Assembly (NCBI GenBank): GCA_947455195.1
Contig: CANGMI010000003.1
Coordinates: forward strand, 447,620 to 511,619
Length of the DNA: 64,000 bases
Direction: 5' to 3'
Source: Pseudomonadota bacterium
GTDB taxonomy: Bacteria; Pseudomonadota; Gammaproteobacteria; Burkholderiales; SG8-39
Part shown: positions 41,926-50,482 of the stretch, one piece after another
Position numbering within the stretch: the stretch's first letter is position 1
Layout: each line of letters begins with the position of its first letter
Position numbers and translations under genes: made by a program
The notes under the pieces: model-generated
Seen by the model: only the letters and a program-made list of their open reading frames with translations
What the model was told of the DNA's origin: nothing
Databases searched by the model: none

Positions 41926-42775
41926 GTGTGGTGACCTCCTCGATGTCAACCTCGAGCACGCAGCCCTGGTTCAGCTGCATCTGCATACGGCCTTCTGCAT
42001 CCGATGCCAGAAAGGCCAAGAGCGGCAGACACTGGCGCATGCTGTTCGCGGGTAGGGCAGCGAACCAGGCGTGGGGTATCGAGCCCGGGGATACGGAGGC
42101 CTCGGGCATCGCCTGCGCGCCGGGCGCGACACGCGCTCTCAGGCAGCGCCCAACGCCGGCTGGGCGCACGCCTGGCCCATCGCCCTTGAGCGGCTCGACC
42201 ACCAGCGCGCTCGCGATCATGCCGGCACTCGGGCTCACCTCGCCCACCGGGCCCGGCATGGCCGCGTCGTAGGCCACATAGAGCACCGGGGTCTCATCAG
42301 CCAGCGCCTGCACGATGGCTTCGAGCAGACCGGCGGCAAAGGTCTCGCTGCCAGCCGTGAGCGCGGTGCTCGGCTTGACGCAACCGGTGCCGATCGTCCA
42401 GTAACCGGCGGCCGCGTTGTGCACCGAATTGTGAAAGCGCGTCGGCGAACAAAGGAGCGGGTTCGAGGCGAGCGTGCCGCACAGGTAATCGTTGATGGCG
42501 CCATCGCCATGCGTACAGGCAAAGACGCTGGGCAGGCTCACCGGATCGACACCGGCCGCTTCACAGGCCCGGCTGGCCGCCTCGAGCGCAATCGATACCG
42601 TATCGGGCGCACGACGTCGCTCGGTGGGCGCGAGCAAGGCGGGCGCCGGCCGCGAACGCGCCACGGCTTCGGGCTCGGCGCGACCCGCCAGCACCGCACA
42701 GGCCGTCTGCCAGTCGGGCAGCCGAGGTGCCCAGAATCCGACACCACTCACCCGGACTTCGAGACACGTGCTCAT
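41918..42775 (-). CDS. chain-length-factor-like ketosynthase homologue (APE cluster)
   Basis: The 285-residue protein matches the short ketosynthase-like family of APE clusters (ApeC-type). The active-site Cys is absent: the corresponding stretch reads 'TRFHNSVHNAAAGYWTIGTG'. In studied systems such a protein pairs with a true KS as KS:CLF, setting chain length. ATGA couples it to the KS gene upstream, as expected for a heterodimer. Confidence 0.85.
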   Translation of the reverse strand: MSTCLEVRVSGVGFWAPRLPDWQTACAVLAGRAEPEAVARSRPAPALLAPTERRRAPDTVSIALEAASRACEAAGVDPVSLPSVFACTHGDGAINDYLCGTLASNPLLCSPTRFHNSVHNAAAGYWTIGTGCVKPSTALTAGSETFAAGLLEAIVQALADETPVLYVAYDAAMPGPVGEVSPSAGMIASALVVEPLKGDGPGVRPAGVGRCLRARVAPGAQAMPEASVSPGSIPHAWFAALPANSMRQCLPLLAFLASDAEGRMQMQLNQGCVLEVDIEEVTTHG

Positions 42776-44043
42776 GGCGCCGCCCGATCGGCAAAGACCA
42801 GCACGCAGTTGTTGCCGCCAAAGCCGAAGCTCTCGTTCACCGCCACCCGCACCGGCGCGTGCTCGCCGTGCAGACGAACATGCGGTCCGCAGTCGGGGTC
42901 GATCGAGCGTGCATTGAGCGTGCCCGGTCGAAAGCCGTGCTTCATCGCGAGCAGGCAGATGACGGCCTCGACGATGCCGGCAGCACCGAGCGTATGACCG
43001 GTGAAACCCTTGGTGGAACTGGCGGCAAGAGCGGGAGCGGCGTGGGCGGGAGCGGGGTGGGCGGGAGCGGCGTGGGCGGGCGCGGCGTGGGTCGTTGCAG
43101 AGGTCGCAGGGCTCACCGGAAAGACGCGGGCAATGAGCGCCCCTTCCACCTCGTCGTTCTTCTGGCTCCCGGTGCCATGCAGATTGATGTAGTCGACTGC
43201 CGCGGGCGCACGTTGCGCGCGCGCCAGTGCATCACGCAGGGCGAGTTCAGCGCCCAACCCTTCCGGGTGCGGCGATGACATGTGATGCGCATCGCTCGAT
43301 TCGCCATGCCCGATGAGCCACGCATCGCTGTCAGCGACACCCTCGCGCTCGAGGAGTGCAAAGCCGGCCGCCTCACCCAGGCTGATGCCGTTACGGGTCG
43401 GATCGAACGGGCGACACGGCTCTTTCGAGACGAGTTCGAGCGAATTGAACCCGAAGAGCACGCTGCCACACAAGGTATCGACCCCGCCCACGATGGCTGC
43501 ATCGGCAATGCCGAGGCGCAGCAGCCGTTCGGCCTGGGCAAACACCTTGGCACTCGACGAGCAGGCAGTCGACACGGTCACGCAAGGACCGCGCAGGTCG
43601 AGCGCACGCGCGAGGAAAACCCCGAGCGAGTGCGGCGTATGCACTTCGGGGCGACACAGATCGTCGGGAAAGTGGCCTTCGGGCGTGAGCCGGGCGTAGG
43701 CCTCTTCGGTGGCACCGATGCTCGAGGTGGACGTGCCGATGACCAGCGCGATGCGATCGGCCCCGTAGCGACGACGAGCAGCCTCGACCGCGGCAATGAA
43801 GCCATCGGACTCCAGACCGAGCAACGCGAGGCGATTGTTGCGGCAATCCCAGGGAGCGAGGTGCGACGGCAGGCGCACCGCCTCGACATCGGCGACCCGA
43901 CCGATGAAGGTCTCGAGCGGGTGCTGCGTGAAGTCGTTCGGACGCAGACCCGAGCGCTCGGCCATCAGCGCGCCGATGAGGGCCGCGTTGCCCTGCCCCA
44001 CCGCCGTGGTGGTGGTGTACGCGGTGACGGCCAGCGGCTTCAC
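42772..44043 (-). CDS. beta-ketoacyl-ACP synthase (APE cluster) with repeat insertion
   Basis: The 423-residue KS has Cys161 ('TVSTACSSSAKVFAQ'), His289 ('INLHGTGSQKNDEVE') and His350 ('STKGFTGHTLGAAGIVEA'). It should form the elongating heterodimer with the CLF-like protein (ApeO-type). Residues 318-341 are an Ala/Pro/His stretch (HAAPA-type repeats) coded by a 15-bp tandem array, in the loop between the two catalytic His residues where FabF has only a few residues. The start codon is GTG (44043), overlapping the ACP stop. Confidence 0.9.
   Translation of the reverse strand: MKPLAVTAYTTTTAVGQGNAALIGALMAERSGLRPNDFTQHPLETFIGRVADVEAVRLPSHLAPWDCRNNRLALLGLESDGFIAAVEAARRRYGADRIALVIGTSTSSIGATEEAYARLTPEGHFPDDLCRPEVHTPHSLGVFLARALDLRGPCVTVSTACSSSAKVFAQAERLLRLGIADAAIVGGVDTLCGSVLFGFNSLELVSKEPCRPFDPTRNGISLGEAAGFALLEREGVADSDAWLIGHGESSDAHHMSSPHPEGLGAELALRDALARAQRAPAAVDYINLHGTGSQKNDEVEGALIARVFPVSPATSATTHAAPAHAAPAHPAPAHAAPALAASSTKGFTGHTLGAAGIVEAVICLLAMKHGFRPGTLNARSIDPDCGPHVRLHGEHAPVRVAVNESFGFGGNNCVLVFADRAAP
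43036..43095 (-). repeat. 15-bp tandem array inside the ketosynthase gene
   Basis: Four 15-bp units (plus-strand consensus AGCGGCGTGGGCGGG) run from 43036 to 43095, with a partial unit before them. The first and third are identical, the second differs by one base and the fourth by three. On the coding strand they give AHAAP/AHPAP repeats. Confidence 0.85.
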
Positions 44044-44312
44044 GCCGGTCGGTGCGTGTGCACGTAAGTCGCAAGCGATCGGAGCGAGGCAAAGATCTGG
44101 CGATTGTCCTCGTCATCGGAGCGCAACTGCACGCCATAACGCTTGGAGATTTCGAGAGCCAGTTCGAGCGCATCGATCGAGTCGAGACCCAGACCCGTCC
44201 CGAAGAGCGGCGCCTCGGGTTCGATGGACGCCGGGTCGACACCCTCGAGATTGAGCGATGTGACGATGAGTTCGGCCATCTCGTGTTCTGCAACCGACTG
44301 CACTTGACTCAT
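44040..44312 (-). CDS. acyl carrier protein (APE cluster)
   Basis: The 90-residue ACP has the attachment site 'GLGLDSIDALELALEI' with Ser45. Such a Leu-Gly-Leu context is typical of APE carrier proteins (ApeE/ApeF-type). AGGGG precedes ATG 44312. Its stop overlaps the GTG of the KS gene. It lies 56 bp after the AMP-ligase, whose product would load the aryl starter onto it. Confidence 0.9.
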   Translation of the reverse strand: MSQVQSVAEHEMAELIVTSLNLEGVDPASIEPEAPLFGTGLGLDSIDALELALEISKRYGVQLRSDDEDNRQIFASLRSLATYVHTHRPA

Positions 44313-44368
44313 GCTGTAGATCCCCTCGCGGGCGGGCACGGGCCCCCTGCCGCTGCGTTATGCCTGGC

Positions 44369-45922
44369 TCAGGGGGTATTGTGCCTGCCCCGAGCCTGCT
44401 GTCGACGGGTGGCATTATCGGGCTGATCGGGCCCGACCGTACCACCGTCCGTCGGCGGCGCGACAGCGCCGGTTGCGCCGGCCGCCGCAAGGGCAGTCTC
44501 AAGCGCCTGGCGCGGCAGCTTGCCCGAGGGCTCACGCGGCAGGGCCGGCACGAGGAGCAGCGGGCGCGGCATGAAGACCGGATCGATCGCATCGACCAGT
44601 TGCGCCCGGATACCGGCTGCGGTCAGACCGGGCGCCACCACCAGCGCCGCCACCCGTCGCACCAGGCGCGGCGAGCGCTCGTCGATCGGCGGCTGCAGCA
44701 GTGCTGCATCGATGACGCCCGGCACGGCGAGGATCCGGCGGGTGAGATCCGCGAGCGACGCGCGCTTGCCCGCCACGTCGACAAAGTCACTGTGACGTCC
44801 GCGCACCTCGAAGCGGCCCTCGGGCAGCGACTCGATGACATCCTGCAGGATCTGCGGCGCGTCGAACCAGGGGGCCTCGACACGCGTCGTGCCGGCCTCG
44901 GGCAGAAAGCGCACACCCGGATAGGCGGTCCAGCGCTCATCCTGCGTGATGCGTCGGTAGCCGATGAGACAGGTTTCGGTCGAGCCGAACAGATCGAGGA
45001 GTACACCCCCGGTGGCCGCCTCAACCGCGGTAGCCAGGGTGCGATCCATCGGCGCCGTGGCCGAGACGATGAGATCGACCGCGGGCAAGGACCCGCCAGC
45101 GCTGACGATGGCGCGCAGATGGGTGGGCGTACTCACGAGAATGCGCGGGTGAGGTACCTCGTCGAGCGCCGCGATCACCGCGGGGGCAAGCAGCGGGCGT
45201 GCCGCATGCACGGCGATGCGCGCAAAGAGCGGCAGGAGTACGGTGAGCTCCATGCCGTACATGTGCTGGGGCGGCACGGTAGCAACGATCGACGGCTGTG
45301 CATCGCGCAAGGCCGCCGGCAAGGCTGCGCGCAGAACGGCTTCGGACCGGGCAGCAGTCTCGCGCAGCGAACCCCAGGTCTTGCGGTGCGCGGTGGGCTC
45401 GCCCGTGCTGCCCGAGGTATGGCCGATGAGCACGCAAGTGTCGCCAGGCAGATCGAGATCGGCGCATGGCGGTGCCCCGCCATCGAGGGGACCCGGTCCC
45501 TGATGATCGGAATCCTGGAGACTCGCGTCCCGGGGGTCGGGTACGAAAAAGTCCAGCCCGTGCAACCTCTGCGCCCCGCGGTCGACGCCTGCAGCGGGCG
45601 CCCCGAGCGCTGCCATCACCCCGGCATCATCGAGCGCGCGACGAGCGGGGTCTTGCGCAAGCGCTGCCGCCACCACCTCGGGCGCGCGCGCGGACGGCGA
45701 CACCGTGGTGACCCCGGCGCGCAGGGCGGCCACGAATGCGGTCATGAATTCGGGGCGCCGATCGCACAGATTGAGCAGGCCCGAAGCGCCTGCGAGCGTG
45801 CCCGCCAGCGCATCGGCACACGCCTTCAGCGCAGACCAGGTGATGACGCCACCGGTCGCGCGCATGAGCGGGCCATCAGCGGCGGCGTGCACCGGCATGC
45901 GTGGAGAGCGGGACGGGTTCAT
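44369..45922 (-). CDS. aryl AMP-ligase, adenylate-forming enzyme (APE cluster)
   Basis: The 517-residue protein has the ANL-superfamily motifs 'CVLIGHTSGSTGEPTAHRKT' (ATP loop, 167-176), 'LLDLFGSTETCLIGYR' and 'LPREPSGKLPR' with the catalytic Lys near residue 474. In APE systems (ApeH-type) this enzyme activates an aryl acid such as 4-hydroxybenzoate and loads it on an ACP. No chorismate lyase or ammonia-lyase for making the starter is encoded here. It starts only 15 bp after the TlpA-like gene on the same strand. Confidence 0.88.
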   Translation of the reverse strand: MNPSRSPRMPVHAAADGPLMRATGGVITWSALKACADALAGTLAGASGLLNLCDRRPEFMTAFVAALRAGVTTVSPSARAPEVVAAALAQDPARRALDDAGVMAALGAPAAGVDRGAQRLHGLDFFVPDPRDASLQDSDHQGPGPLDGGAPPCADLDLPGDTCVLIGHTSGSTGEPTAHRKTWGSLRETAARSEAVLRAALPAALRDAQPSIVATVPPQHMYGMELTVLLPLFARIAVHAARPLLAPAVIAALDEVPHPRILVSTPTHLRAIVSAGGSLPAVDLIVSATAPMDRTLATAVEAATGGVLLDLFGSTETCLIGYRRITQDERWTAYPGVRFLPEAGTTRVEAPWFDAPQILQDVIESLPEGRFEVRGRHSDFVDVAGKRASLADLTRRILAVPGVIDAALLQPPIDERSPRLVRRVAALVVAPGLTAAGIRAQLVDAIDPVFMPRPLLLVPALPREPSGKLPRQALETALAAAGATGAVAPPTDGGTVGPDQPDNATRRQQARGRHNTP

Positions 45923-45937
45923 GGGCAGATCGGCCGT

Positions 45938-46555
45938 TCAATGCGCCTTTGAATCGACAGGCATTATGGGCCGACGGGGCGCGGGTGCAACGACCGGCGG
46001 CCTGACATCCCCCGGTCGACCGGCAAGCCAGGCACGCAACGCGGCCGGTTCCGTGTGATCGAGTCGCGCCGCACGCTGGCCCTCGGCCGTCATCAGGACC
46101 GTGTGCGGCAACTCGCCCTGCCACTGCGGGTCGATCTGATCGCGCAGCGCCTCGGCACTGTCTTCGGGCGACAGAACCCAATGCTCGGCACGCGCAAGAC
46201 CCGCTCGGGTGAGCAGGCGCTCGACACGGTCATCCGGCGCCGCCTCGACCTGCACGAACACCACATGCGCCCGACCCACGTCGCGCATGAGGGCCGCCCA
46301 CCGGGGCAACTCGACGATGCATGGCGCGCAGGTCACACCCCAGGCATGCACGATGAAGGGCTTGCCTCGATGCGCCTTGATGATCTGCGCCATGCTGCTT
46401 GCGTCGAAGCGTTGCAGCGTCACGGCCTGCTGGGCACTGACCGACGCGCCGGCAAGGCCCGCGAGCGCAACGACAAGGCTCGCCGCGTGCCGCAGGCATC
46501 GTCGGATGATGACGACGAGATACGCCGGCTGCCGTTTGCACCGTGCACCGCTCAT
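45938..46555 (-). CDS. TlpA-like periplasmic thioredoxin-fold protein
   Basis: The 205-residue protein has a signal anchor ('AASLVVALAGLAGASVSA') and a thioredoxin domain with 'FIVHAWGVTCAPCIVELPRW' (Cys76, Cys79). CAPC is a TlpA/ResA-like active site, so it should reduce disulfides or handle thiol-bound metal in the periplasm. ATGA couples it to the BNR-repeat gene upstream and a TonB receptor precedes that, which fits handling of a metal brought in by the receptor. Confidence 0.82.
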   Translation of the reverse strand: MSGARCKRQPAYLVVIIRRCLRHAASLVVALAGLAGASVSAQQAVTLQRFDASSMAQIIKAHRGKPFIVHAWGVTCAPCIVELPRWAALMRDVGRAHVVFVQVEAAPDDRVERLLTRAGLARAEHWVLSPEDSAEALRDQIDPQWQGELPHTVLMTAEGQRAARLDHTEPAALRAWLAGRPGDVRPPVVAPAPRRPIMPVDSKAH

Positions 46556-47889
46556 GGTCGCTGCTCCGGGTTGCGTGGCTCGACATCGAGAAGCCGGTAA
46601 CCTTCGCGTCGGGTGAGCCAGGACAGTGCCGCCTGTCCACCGCGGGCGATGAGCAACGGGTGATCGGAATAACCCCGCGTGCGCGCGACCACCTGCGGCT
46701 CGCTCCATTGCCGACCGTTGTCAGTGCTGCCCTTCACCTTCACCACGGTTTCACCGTCGACGAGCGCCTTCCAGGCCAGCCACACCCGGTTGCCGATGGC
46801 GATCAGTGCCGGTCGTGCGGCGTGCTCGCCCGCCACACCCACCGGCTGAGGCTCGATGAAGCTCACCCGGGCATCGGGCCGCGCTGGTCGATCGACCTCG
46901 CCACTGCGTGCGTAGAAGAGCCCCTGCCGGTTGCTGCCGCCAGTGAACCAGGCCACGTGCTCGATGCCCGCAGCATCGATGGCGAGCGCCGGGCCCTGGT
47001 GCGGACAGACGCTGGTGACCCAGCGATCATCGGCGATCGGGGTGGGAGTAGCCGTCTGCGCACGGCTCGTGAACGCAACCCGGGCATGGTCACGTACGCT
47101 GCCCGGAAAGATCGATCGAAAGACCATCACCGGGAGTGCCTCGGGGGTGTCCTGCGGGGGCAGCGCGAGCGCAATGCGACAGCACTCGCACGACGCGTTC
47201 GATGCCATGCGCACCTCGCCAAAATGCGCACCGGCATCGGTCGAGCGGGCCCACGCGAGCGATGCGCCATCGGTAGCCCGGCCATCGCGACGCTGGGCGG
47301 CAACGAGCCGCTTGTCGAGCCAGGCAAGGTAAAGCTCGCCCTGAGCACCGGGCAGCATGGCCGGAAAGCGTGCGCTCACCGGATTGGTAACGGGCTCGAC
47401 CGGCGCAGAAAAGTGTGCCCCGCCATCGGTAGAGCGCGACAGCTGCAACCGCGCATTCCAGGCGCGATCCTTGAAGGTGGCCCACACCACGACGAGCGTG
47501 CCATCGGGCGTCGCGACGATCTGGGCACGGGCATCGGGCCCGCTATCCATCATCGCATCGGGGGCGGCGAGCGGCTGCGCCGCCGAGAAGTGCTGACCCC
47601 CATCGTCGCTGACTGCCACCGACACGACACCGGCAGCGATCCAGGCGAGCCAGAGTCTGCCATCGGGGGCGAACGCCGGCGTGGCCGAGCGGGCACAGCG
47701 GAGCGCCGGCTCGGTACAGGCTTCGGTGGCTGCCGCAGGCGCCGGGGAGGTCGTGCGCGCAAGACCTGACCCCACAGGAGGTTGTGACCCCGCCGGGTGT
47801 TGTGCGAGCGCCGGGGTGGCGCAGAGACCGACGAGCATCGACCAGCCAGCCAACCCCCTGATGAAAACCGCGTGCATGGAATGCCTCAT
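46552..47889 (-). CDS. exported BNR/Asp-box (sialidase-like) beta-propeller protein
   Basis: The 445-residue protein has a signal peptide ('GLAGWSMLVGLCATPALAQ') and at least four Asp-boxes: 'SDDGGQHF', 'STDGGAHF', 'STDAGAHF' and 'STDNGRQW'. A 'NASCECCRIALALPP' segment with three Cys near the middle looks like a metal or heme site. True sialidase Arg/Tyr residues are not obvious, so I read it as a non-enzymatic propeller in metal handling. A 20-residue stretch after the signal peptide contains the GACCTGACCCCAC repeat in reverse (PPVGSGLAR). Confidence 0.75.
   Translation of the reverse strand: MRHSMHAVFIRGLAGWSMLVGLCATPALAQHPAGSQPPVGSGLARTTSPAPAAATEACTEPALRCARSATPAFAPDGRLWLAWIAAGVVSVAVSDDGGQHFSAAQPLAAPDAMMDSGPDARAQIVATPDGTLVVVWATFKDRAWNARLQLSRSTDGGAHFSAPVEPVTNPVSARFPAMLPGAQGELYLAWLDKRLVAAQRRDGRATDGASLAWARSTDAGAHFGEVRMASNASCECCRIALALPPQDTPEALPVMVFRSIFPGSVRDHARVAFTSRAQTATPTPIADDRWVTSVCPHQGPALAIDAAGIEHVAWFTGGSNRQGLFYARSGEVDRPARPDARVSFIEPQPVGVAGEHAARPALIAIGNRVWLAWKALVDGETVVKVKGSTDNGRQWSEPQVVARTRGYSDHPLLIARGGQAALSWLTRREGYRLLDVEPRNPEQRP
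47759..47776. repeat. third copy of the 18-bp GACCTGACCCCAC repeat
   Basis: GCAAGACCTGACCCCACA is identical to the copy at 19636-19653, here inside the reverse-oriented BNR gene near its signal peptide. Two exact 18-mers 28 kb apart in unrelated genes point to a dispersed element. Confidence 0.65.
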
Positions 47890-50249
47890 GGAAAGCGCCA
47901 GCGCACGCCCACGTTGCCCATGCGTGGCATGCCCAGGGTCTGGGACGCAGCGCTGGTCGTGGCGTTGTCGGCGTAGTGCGTGTTGAAGAGATTGACCACC
48001 GAAGCGTAGAGATCGAGGTCGCGCTGCAGCGCGTACGCAGCGCTCAGGCTGGTGACCGCAAAACCGGGTTGAGGCAGGGTGCGGTTCACATCGAGGTACA
48101 TGCCGCTCGAGTAGCGCACCTGCGCATGGGTCTTCCAGCGCGAGTCGGGGTTCCAGCCGATGCCGAGCGTGCCCACATGCGGTGGCACCGCACCCAATTG
48201 CACCGCCATGGGGTCACCGGTTGTGGTGCGCGTGTAGGTGGTATCGGTATGGGTGTAGCTTGCGTCGATGATCACTGCGGCAGAGGCCTGATAGCGCGCG
48301 ATGAGCTCCAGACCCTGCGAGCGGGCGTCCTGGCCGTTGGTGTAGAAGTTCACTGTCGCGGGGCAGTTGCCGGGCAGCGCATTGCCGCACAGGGCCGCCA
48401 CCCCGGGCGGCGGCGTGCCGGTGACCTTGTAGGTGGCGATCAGGTCGTGAATCTGCTGGGTGAAGGCAGTACCCGAGAGGGTGAAGGCACGACGCTGCCA
48501 GTCGAAGCCGAGCTCGCTGCCGAGGAGGGTCTCGGGTGACAGCGCCGGATTGGCGATGGTGATGGAGGTCGTCGACGAGTAGGTGCGATAGAGGTTGTTC
48601 AGACCGGGGGCACGAAACGCGCGGTAGGTGGCGGCTCGCAGCGCGGTGTCATCGGTGAGCTCCCAGCGCAGCGCGAACGAGGGGTTCACGCTCGATCGGT
48701 GCGTGGCATCGAGCGAGCCACCCTGCTGCGCACCGGCCACGCCCCCCACGTACTTCACCATCGTCGACACGCCGTCGGTGTTCGACCAGGTGTCGTAGCG
48801 CAGGTTGAGCGTCGCCTGCACGGGATCGAAAGGGCGCAGCTTCAGCTGGGTGAAAACGCCGGTCATCGCCTGAGTGCCCTGCCCGACACTGGCGCGACTG
48901 ATGAGGGCCGAATTCACATCGGTACTGGTGGGCGTGGCGTAGGTCTGAGCCACATCCTCGCCCGAGACGCGACGATAGTCGAGGCCTGCCTGAACCCCCT
49001 CGACGAGGCCTGTCACTCGACGCGAGAACTGGGCCGAGCCACCGGTTTCGCGATACGTGTTCCAGTCGTGCGAATTGGCGTACTGCACGATGGTGGGTGT
49101 GAGCGTCGTCGTGTTGCAGGTGGCGTTGCCCTGCAGGTAGCAACCAGCCCCGTTGAACTTGTCGAAGGCCACGAGCTGGCGCCACAGGCGCATATCGGCC
49201 GTGTCGCGCGCACTGAGCCTGACTGTGAGCCCGCCCGCAACATCAGGGCTGCGCTGCTGGTTCTTGCCGTAGGCGTAGCCGCCGACATCCTGGTTGATGT
49301 CGTGATAACCCATGCGAAGAAACGCATCGATCCACGACAGCGGACGAGCGCTCGCGTCGACCTGCACGTTCCTTTCATCCGCGCGTGTGGCCGCCTTGCC
49401 CGGCAATGCGCCCAGGAACCGGGCAGGCGTGGTCTGGTAACCGTCGGTATGGGCAACGCTCCCTGACAAGCGCAGACCGAAAGCCTCCGAGCCGCTGAGG
49501 TTCTTCACCATCGCCAGCCGATCGGTATTCATGTCGCCACGGCTCAGGTCGATTTCGCCACCGGTACCGGCGGGCTTTCTCGAGAGGATGTTGATGACCC
49601 CGGAAACCGCCCGATTGCCCCAGAGGGCCGAGCTGCCCCCGCGAATCACCTCGACCCGCTCGACCATGGCGAGGGGCACCTTGTTCCACTGCACCGTGCC
49701 GTAGAAGGGGTCGTGAATCGGGATGCCATCGAGCAGCACCAGCACCTTGTCGTTCGACAGGCCACGCATGCGGGCGTGGTTGCCGGTGGGGTCAGTCACG
49801 AGATAGGGCGCACCGGTCATGTTCATGCCGGGCACATCGCGCAGCAGCTGGTCGAGGGTACGGGCGGGTGAGCGCTCGATCTGGTCACGAGTGATGACGG
49901 TGGTCGAGAGCGCCATGTCCTCGAGACGGGTGTCGGCACGACTCGCGGTGACGATCACCGGGCTGAGGGCGGTATCAGGGCCCGACGCGGCGAGGACACC
50001 CGATGGCATGTCGCCACCACGCACTGCATCGCCACCCGATGCGGGTTCGACCGCACCCACGAGCGCCGGGAAGACGAGCCACAGCAGGAGCGCGCCTCGC
50101 ACGAATCGCCCTGAACGGAGACGCACCGACGGGCAGCACCCGGGCGGGATGCACCCTGGCGGGATGCAGATTGAAGGAATGCACCCCGGCGTAATGCGCC
50201 TTGACCGGACGCGCCACGGTCGGGCACGGCAAGACAGGAAAGGCACCAT
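47886..50249 (-). CDS. TonB-dependent outer-membrane receptor (cruR-linked)
   Basis: The 787-residue protein has a TonB box-like 'SPVIVTASRADTRLEDMALS', a plug domain ('TLDQLLRDVPGMNMTG', 'RMRGLSNDKVLVLLDGIPIH', 'VERVEVIRGGSSALWGNRAV') and a beta-barrel ending in aromatic 'NVGVRWRFP'. It should import a metal complex, copper being favoured by the DUF2946 gene upstream. The first 45 residues (15-bp repeats) precede a late signal segment ('FVRGALLLWLVFPALVGAVE'), so the start is unsure; ATG 50249 has no Shine-Dalgarno sequence, and a GTG nearer the signal is possible. Confidence 0.88.
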   Translation of the reverse strand: MVPFLSCRARPWRVRSRRITPGCIPSICIPPGCIPPGCCPSVRLRSGRFVRGALLLWLVFPALVGAVEPASGGDAVRGGDMPSGVLAASGPDTALSPVIVTASRADTRLEDMALSTTVITRDQIERSPARTLDQLLRDVPGMNMTGAPYLVTDPTGNHARMRGLSNDKVLVLLDGIPIHDPFYGTVQWNKVPLAMVERVEVIRGGSSALWGNRAVSGVINILSRKPAGTGGEIDLSRGDMNTDRLAMVKNLSGSEAFGLRLSGSVAHTDGYQTTPARFLGALPGKAATRADERNVQVDASARPLSWIDAFLRMGYHDINQDVGGYAYGKNQQRSPDVAGGLTVRLSARDTADMRLWRQLVAFDKFNGAGCYLQGNATCNTTTLTPTIVQYANSHDWNTYRETGGSAQFSRRVTGLVEGVQAGLDYRRVSGEDVAQTYATPTSTDVNSALISRASVGQGTQAMTGVFTQLKLRPFDPVQATLNLRYDTWSNTDGVSTMVKYVGGVAGAQQGGSLDATHRSSVNPSFALRWELTDDTALRAATYRAFRAPGLNNLYRTYSSTTSITIANPALSPETLLGSELGFDWQRRAFTLSGTAFTQQIHDLIATYKVTGTPPPGVAALCGNALPGNCPATVNFYTNGQDARSQGLELIARYQASAAVIIDASYTHTDTTYTRTTTGDPMAVQLGAVPPHVGTLGIGWNPDSRWKTHAQVRYSSGMYLDVNRTLPQPGFAVTSLSAAYALQRDLDLYASVVNLFNTHYADNATTSAASQTLGMPRMGNVGVRWRFP
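50134..50208 (-). repeat. five 15-bp repeats at the start of the TonB receptor gene
   Basis: Five 15-bp units beginning CAGCACC/ATGCACC-like, in plus-strand reading, cover 50134-50208. On the coding strand they give PGCIP/SICIP-type five-residue repeats ahead of the signal segment. Confidence 0.75.
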
Positions 50250-50482
50250 CGAAGGAAATTCTCGTCGGCAGTGATCGCCCGGACACGAGAGCTCGATGCG
50301 CTGCCCGGCACGCGACGGGCCCGGACATCACACGGTGTCCCGCAAGGCGCGGGGCAGACGAACGAGGCCGGGCACGGCGGGCGGGCGACATCGATTCGAC
50401 GCGCCGCAGGCAGATCAGGATTCGGGCTGATGGTGCGGCATCGAGAGCCTCGATGCGGCGCCGTCACGCTGCAACAGCTGAC
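50250..50482 (-). promoter_or_regulatory. leader between cruR-like gene and TonB receptor, rut-like
   Basis: The 233-bp untranslated stretch holds no credible gene. In the transcript its central part (about 50341-50390) is C-rich and G-poor: C outnumbers G 25 to 15 in 50 bases. That is what a Rho-loading site needs. In the CruR system of Bordetella, Rho termination occurs exactly in this gap when copper is present. No hairpin plus U-tract is seen. Confidence 0.5.

Noticed and set aside
46552-47889. true sialidase call for the BNR-repeat protein
   Set aside because: Asp-boxes occur in many propellers. I could not find the arginine triad, and the operon context is metal uptake.
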